From Thermoleptolyngbya sp046719575 (GTDB lineage: Bacteria; Cyanobacteriota; Cyanobacteriia; Elainellales; Elainellaceae), in assembly GCA_046719575.1 (NCBI GenBank), contig JBDNCP010000105.1, positions 1 to 17,397 on the forward strand: a DNA stretch of 17,397 bases. Direction: 5' to 3'. Positions 13,715 through 17,397 of the stretch are shown here, in pieces. The position numbers were made by a program, and so were the translations under genes. The notes under the pieces are model-generated. The model was not told where the DNA came from. It was given only the letters and a program-made list of their open reading frames with translations, and made no database searches. Positions within the stretch are counted from its first letter, which is position 1, and the number at the start of each line of letters is the position of its first letter.

Positions 13715-15091
13715 CTACCGCGTCTGAAACGCCTCATCAAACCGCCGCGTGATCGGCTCAATCAAGAAGGTAAGAATGCTCCGCTGGCGAGTCACGATTT
13801 CTGCTGTGCCGGCCATGCCTGGGGTGAGGTCTACCCATTGCCCGTATACAGCCACCTGCGTCCGGCTCAGCCGAATTGTGGCGGGAAACACCGGGCCAAG
13901 CTCCTGGTCGATCGTGGCGTTGGGGCTGACCTGCACGACTTCGCCTTCAATCGTGCCAAACTCCTGATAGGGAAAGGTTGCTAGCTTCACCTTGGCCCGC
14001 ATTCCCGGCGCAATGAAGCCGATGTCACGGTTGAGAATTTGCACCTCTAGCAGCAGTTCGCTGTCCTCCGGCAGGATGGACATCAGTTCCTTTCCGGGCT
14101 GCACCGTGCCTTCTGCCATTGTCACCTGGAGGTTGTAGACCGTGCCCGTCACTGGGGCCCGCACGGTGTCTTGTTCCTGGGCGCGGGTCGCTTGGGCGAG
14201 TTGTCCTTCGACCGTCGCCAGTTCTTCTCGCCGCTGGTTAAGCTGTGCCAAAATCTCGCTCTGGCGTTCAGAAGCAAGGCGGTCAGCGGTTTGGCGGGCG
14301 CTGCGATAAGCTTCCTCTGCCCGGCGGATGGCCTGGGTCTGGGCCACGATTTCTTGCTGGAGCGAGGCGATCTGATCCTGCGCTTGGGTCAGCCGATCCT
14401 TTGCCTCCAGATAGTCAAACCGGGGCACGGCTCCGGTGCCAGGTTCCACCAGGGGGCGCAGGCTGCGCTCTCGCTCTTCCGCATTGGCCAGGCTGGCGCG
14501 GGCGCTGCGCAGGTTTTCTTGCAGTCGAGCCAAGCGGGCACGGGATTCGGCGATCGCCGCCTGCTGTCCCTGCGCTTCGGCTTCGGCCGCCGCCCGCCGC
14601 CCCTCAAACTCACGCCGCCGCGCCGCCAGCAGTTGGTCTTGCAGGGCGATCCCGGTCTGTGTTTGCCCCGTGCGCTCGGCCTCTAGTCGGGCAATATCCT
14701 GGCGAATCAGCGTTGCGGCTTCCCGCAGACGGTCAATTTCGGCCTGGCTCACCTCGGTCGATTGCTCTAGCAACACGTCGCCCCGTTCAACGCGATCGCC
14801 CTCCTTCACCAGAATGTTTTGAATCTTGCCACCCTGGAGCGCTTGAATCGGGCGAATTTGTTGCGCCGGGATCAGCGCCCCCTGCGCCGTCGCTACCTCA
14901 TCCACTTTGCTGAAATGGGCCCAGGCGATCGCCCCCAACACTAGCGCCGACAGCGTTCCTGCCAGCACCCGCGTATACAGCGGCGGCAACTCCTGCACGG
15001 CCTTTCCCAGCTCATAGGACAGATAATCTTCCGGCGTGGCAAACTGCTGCCGCGCCTGTCGCGCTTGGGCCGGTGAAATGGGCTGGATCAT
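13715..15091 (-). CDS. HlyD-family membrane fusion protein (type I secretion/efflux adaptor)
   Basis: A 458-residue protein with a cytoplasmic N-terminus (about 1-40), one membrane helix (about 41-59) and a large periplasmic part. The first lipoyl-like half (about 63-110) shows VATAQGALIPAQQIRPIQ and KIQNILVKEGDRVERGDVLL. A long Ala/Glu/Arg/Gln coiled coil follows (about 115-300), then the second lipoyl half with VRAPVTGTVYNLQV, and a beta-barrel/C-terminal region ending at LTPGMAGTAEIVTRQRSILTFLIEPI, the classic HlyD signature area. Such proteins bridge an inner-membrane ABC transporter and an outer-membrane channel. No ABC transporter or TolC gene is in the window, so its partner is encoded elsewhere. 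It starts 67 nt after the pyruvate kinase stop on the same strand. The ATG at 15091 lacks a Shine-Dalgarno, but length and domain order fit the family. Confidence 0.93.
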   Translation of the reverse strand: MIQPISPAQARQARQQFATPEDYLSYELGKAVQELPPLYTRVLAGTLSALVLGAIAWAHFSKVDEVATAQGALIPAQQIRPIQALQGGKIQNILVKEGDRVERGDVLLEQSTEVSQAEIDRLREAATLIRQDIARLEAERTGQTQTGIALQDQLLAARRREFEGRRAAAEAEAQGQQAAIAESRARLARLQENLRSARASLANAEERERSLRPLVEPGTGAVPRFDYLEAKDRLTQAQDQIASLQQEIVAQTQAIRRAEEAYRSARQTADRLASERQSEILAQLNQRREELATVEGQLAQATRAQEQDTVRAPVTGTVYNLQVTMAEGTVQPGKELMSILPEDSELLLEVQILNRDIGFIAPGMRAKVKLATFPYQEFGTIEGEVVQVSPNATIDQELGPVFPATIRLSRTQVAVYGQWVDLTPGMAGTAEIVTRQRSILTFLIEPITRRFDEAFQTR

Positions 15092-15158
15092 AGGAGTTGC
15101 GGACGGGAGTGGACTGGGAGGTTAAGGGTCTACTAGCGGATGAGGCAACGGCTGGGCC

Positions 15159-16940
15159 CTACAACCCCGGATCTGCCTGCCCGTTTAAGGAACCGGAATA
15201 GACTAGGCCGCGCTGAATATCCAGGGTCAGCAACGTGCCGTCGCGGATGACTTGGGCCGCGTCTTTGACCCCGACGATGACAGGAATGCCGAGGCGCAGG
15301 CCGATGACGGAGGCGTGTCCAGTGAGACTGTCATCCTCGGTGACGATGCCTGCGGCCTTGCGAATCGCGTCGAGATATTCGGCTCCGGTGCTAGGCACAA
15401 CCAAGATTTCACCAGGGTTGAAGTTGCTGACTTCCTTGCTGCTGCGGGCGACGCGGGCGCGGCCGCTAATCAGCCCTTGCCCGATGCCAATACCGCGCCC
15501 CAGCACGGCGGTCACGACTTCGACTTTGATCAGGTCGGTAGAGCCAGACACTCCCTGTAGGGTGCCCGCAGTCATGACGACGAGATCACCTTCTTTGAGA
15601 AAGTTTTTTTCCTGGGCAACGTTGAGCGCTGCCTGGAACGTCTGCCCCGTAGAGGGCAAGTTCAACACCAGCAGCGGCCGCACGCCCCAGACTAATTGCA
15701 ACTGTCGCGCCACATCTACATGGGGCGTGACGGCCAAAATCGGCGTGCTGGGGCGATATTTCGACACATTGCGGGCGGTGGCTCCCGTTTTGGTCAGGGT
15801 CATGATGGCGGCAGCCTGGAGTTGTTCGGCGATGCGACCGACGGCCTGGCTAATGGCGTTGGGAATGGAGTGGCCACCGGAGTTGCTGTCTACGTTGCGG
15901 GCGATCGCCAAATTTTGCTCAATCTGCACCGCAATTCGCGCCATCGTCTCAACGGCTTCTACTGGGAATTTGCCCACCGCCGTTTCGTTAGACAGCATCA
16001 CCGCATCAGTGCCGTCGAGAATCGCGTTGGCCACGTCCGAGATTTCGGCGCGGGTGGCGCGGGGGTTGCTCACCATGCTGTCGAGCATTTGGGTGGCGGT
16101 AATCACAGGAATGCCGAAGCGGTTGGCCGTGGCGATCAGCCGCTTTTGCAAAATGGGGACTTCTTCGGCGGGCAGTTCCACGCCCAAATCACCCCGCGCC
16201 ACCATCACGCCATCGCAAATCGACAGCACTGCCTCCATCTGCTCGATCGCCTCGTGCTTCTCAATCTTGGCAATCACAGGCACATCTTTGCCAGCGCTAG
16301 AGATAATTTCCTTGATTTCTAGAATGTCCTGCGGATTGCGGACAAAGCTGAGGGCTATCCAGTCCACGCCCTGATCTAGCCCAAACATCAGGTCGGTTTT
16401 GTCCTTGTCGGTCAGCGCTTTGATCGACAGATACACGCCAGGGAAATTCACGCCCTTGTTGTTCGACAGCACGCCGCCCACCACCACGCGGCAGTGTAGC
16501 TCGCGCTGGTCGAGGTCTACTGCTTCTACCCGCATTTCGACCCGACCATCGTCCAGCAAAATCGTTGCGCCGACGGGCACTTCTTCTGCCAGCGGCTCAT
16601 AGGTGACGGAGCTGATGTCTTGTGTCCCCAACAGCGGGCGGCTGGTGAGGATGTAGGGGTCGCCCTTTTTAAGCGTGATGGGGCCTTGCTCAAATTTTCC
16701 CAGGCGAATCTTAGGGCCTTGCAAATCTTGCAAAATCCCTACAGGCTGGTTGAGTTCAAACGACACCTGGCGAATCGTGCGAATGTTGCGCTGGTGGTCT
16801 TCGTGGGTGCCGTGGGAAAAGTTCAGACGTAGCGTAGTGGCTCCCGCTTCAATCAAGCTGCGTAGAACTTCGGGGCTACTGGTGGCAGGGCCAATCGTGG
16901 CGACAATCTTGGTACGACGCAGATGTTGATGCGGTTGCAT
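15159..16940 (-). CDS. pyk: Pyruvate kinase with C-terminal PEP-utilizer mobile domain
   Basis: A 593-residue enzyme that converts phosphoenolpyruvate and ADP to pyruvate and ATP in lower glycolysis. Visible motifs: RTKIVATIGPAT at the N-terminus, substrate-binding R38/N40/S42 in LRLNFSHG, the B-domain from about 75 to 175, catalytic K225 and E227 in VIAKIEKHEAI, MVARGDLGVE, TATQMLDSM and DAVMLSNETAVGKFPVEAV. After the usual C domain comes an extra segment of about 110 residues (about 480-593) resembling the phosphohistidine swivelling domain of PEP synthase and PPDK (GIGQGLISGRARV, then SLTGHASVIGLRLGIPVIVG with H542). The same type of extension is known in Bacillus-type pyruvate kinases. 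The ATG at 16940 fits the family start; a purine-rich GAGAGAG lies about 10 nt upstream. It is first of a possible pyk-hlyD-nanE transcript. Confidence 0.97.
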   Translation of the reverse strand: MQPHQHLRRTKIVATIGPATSSPEVLRSLIEAGATTLRLNFSHGTHEDHQRNIRTIRQVSFELNQPVGILQDLQGPKIRLGKFEQGPITLKKGDPYILTSRPLLGTQDISSVTYEPLAEEVPVGATILLDDGRVEMRVEAVDLDQRELHCRVVVGGVLSNNKGVNFPGVYLSIKALTDKDKTDLMFGLDQGVDWIALSFVRNPQDILEIKEIISSAGKDVPVIAKIEKHEAIEQMEAVLSICDGVMVARGDLGVELPAEEVPILQKRLIATANRFGIPVITATQMLDSMVSNPRATRAEISDVANAILDGTDAVMLSNETAVGKFPVEAVETMARIAVQIEQNLAIARNVDSNSGGHSIPNAISQAVGRIAEQLQAAAIMTLTKTGATARNVSKYRPSTPILAVTPHVDVARQLQLVWGVRPLLVLNLPSTGQTFQAALNVAQEKNFLKEGDLVVMTAGTLQGVSGSTDLIKVEVVTAVLGRGIGIGQGLISGRARVARSSKEVSNFNPGEILVVPSTGAEYLDAIRKAAGIVTEDDSLTGHASVIGLRLGIPVIVGVKDAAQVIRDGTLLTLDIQRGLVYSGSLNGQADPGL

Positions 16941-16969
16941 GGGTTCTCGAACTCTCTCAAGGAATACTT

Positions 16970-16975
16970 AGGATA
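16970..16975 (-). promoter_or_regulatory. -10 candidate for pyk
   Basis: TATCCT on the minus strand, preceded by TTTG, lies about 30 nt upstream of the pyk ATG and could be a -10 box. No convincing -35 box is seen at the right distance, so the call is tentative. Confidence 0.2.
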
Positions 16976-17073
16976 CAAACTCTGGGCGCGGAAGATGGGG
17001 AGCGGTCGAGACTGGCAGGTGGTTTGGGGCTGAACTTGGTGTAAGGGCCGGTGTGGAATGGGCCCCCGTCAAG

Positions 17074-17089
17074 TGGGGCGATCGCCCCA
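17074..17089. repeat. Extended HIP1 palindrome
   Basis: TGGGGCGATCGCCCCA is a perfect 16-bp palindrome, built on the cyanobacterial HIP1 octamer GCGATCGC and extended by four bases on each side. It lies about 135 bp upstream of pyk. Confidence 0.7.
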
Positions 17090-17091
17090 TT

Positions 17092-17139
17092 GGAAAAGTG
17101 CCCTTTCGGAAAAGTACCCTTATGGAAAAGCGCCCTTTG
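17092..17139. repeat. 16-bp tandem repeat, three degenerate copies
   Basis: Three contiguous 16-bp units start GGAAAAGTGCCCTTTC, GGAAAAGTACCCTTAT and GGAAAAGCGCCCTTTG (17092, 17108, 17124). They lie about 150-200 bp upstream of the pyk start. Spacing of 16 bp is not a whole number of helical turns, so cooperative binding on one DNA face is not obvious. Confidence 0.8.
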
Positions 17140-17257
17140 ACCTTTCCTCCTCGTTTCGCTCCTATTCCCAGCTAAACCGCTTTAGGCCCGGCCTTTCCAT
17201 AATTTAGGGTAAATGTAATCATCTCCGATCAAGATTTCTCAGAGCTGTTTCCCAGAC

Positions 17258-17397
17258 GTGAGGGAAGAAGGAAGAAGGAAGAACGAAGAAGGAAGAACGA
17301 AGAACGAAGAACGAAGAACGAAAATCCCCTCTTCCCTCTTCTCTCTTCCCTCTTCTCTCTTCCCTCTTCTCTCTTCCCTCTTCTCTCTTCCCTCTTC
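17258..17397. repeat. Second heptad repeat element (runs off the right edge)
   Basis: After GTGAGGGAAGA come eight heptads of AAGAAGG or AAGAACG (17265-17320). A short link then leads to pyrimidine units of 14 bp (CCCTCTTCTCTCTT, itself two heptads), four full copies from 17334 to 17389 plus a partial one to the window end. The first 11 bases are identical to the left boundary of the element at 12875-12885, so both belong to one dispersed family. Confidence 0.85.

Larger units (their letters stand above)
16941..17397. other. Upstream region of pyk, no gene visible
   Basis: No open frame of note. It holds a possible -10 box for pyk, a 16-bp palindrome containing HIP1 (17074-17089), a three-copy 16-bp repeat (17092-17139), an AT-rich stretch (about 17195-17245) and a heptad element that runs off the right edge (17258-17397). 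Confidence 0.6.

Noticed and set aside
15235..16374. 379-codon plus-strand frame inside pyk
   Set aside because: Antisense shadow of a GC-rich, codon-biased housekeeping gene; the sequence is low-complexity Ser/Thr/Ala with no domain.

Overview
The window looks chromosomal and comes from a cyanobacterium. The octamer GCGATCGC (HIP1, the hallmark over-represented palindrome of cyanobacteria) occurs about 30 times in 17.4 kb. The protein families are also cyanobacterial in style: a DUF4336 protein, an Rcp1-type response regulator, and a peptidoglycan-binding/SH3b protein with a 'MESLAY' N-terminus. The gene-poor spacers with degenerate heptad repeats suggest a filamentous, Leptolyngbya/Oscillatoria-like genome; that last point is inference.

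Layout. 1-851 (-): 5' part of a cell-wall-binding protein (PG_binding_1 plus two SH3b domains and a Gly-rich linker) that runs off the left edge. 852-2079: long AT-rich spacer with a 14-bp x3 tandem repeat. 2080-4230 (+): polyribonucleotide phosphorylase, pnp. 4286-5545 (-): DUF4336 protein. 5655-6128 (-): dienelactone-hydrolase-like sequence lacking its N-terminal third. 6377-7159 (-): NarL/LuxR-type response regulator. 7611-9758 (+): membrane CHASE3-PAS histidine kinase whose PAS domain is interrupted by a Ser/Glu/Ala repeat insert. 9759-11099: 1.34-kb spacer with a nested inverted repeat, a frameshifted remnant of a secreted protein, and several perfect tandem duplications. 11100-11537 (+): single-domain Rcp1-like response regulator. 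11679-12878 (+): receiver-histidine kinase hybrid. 12879-12968: heptad repeat element. Then on the minus strand, in transcription order: pyruvate kinase (16940-15159), HlyD-type membrane fusion protein (15091-13715) and NanE (13668-12976), closely spaced and possibly co-transcribed. 16941-17397: pyk upstream region with a 16-bp x3 repeat and a second heptad element.

How the genes fit together. The coherent system is a signalling module: a membrane sensor kinase, a CheY-like receiver, and a receiver-kinase that could extend the phosphorelay. A divergent LuxR-type DNA-binding regulator lies next to the sensor kinase and could be an output, although nothing in the sequence proves the wiring. The other genes are housekeeping (pnp, pyk) or orphan accessory functions (HlyD without an ABC transporter, NanE without other sialic-acid genes). 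I see no mobile element with a transposase, no CRISPR array, no tRNA or rRNA gene, and no clearly new multi-gene system. The most unusual material is the PAS insertion and the repeat-rich spacer around the signalling genes.
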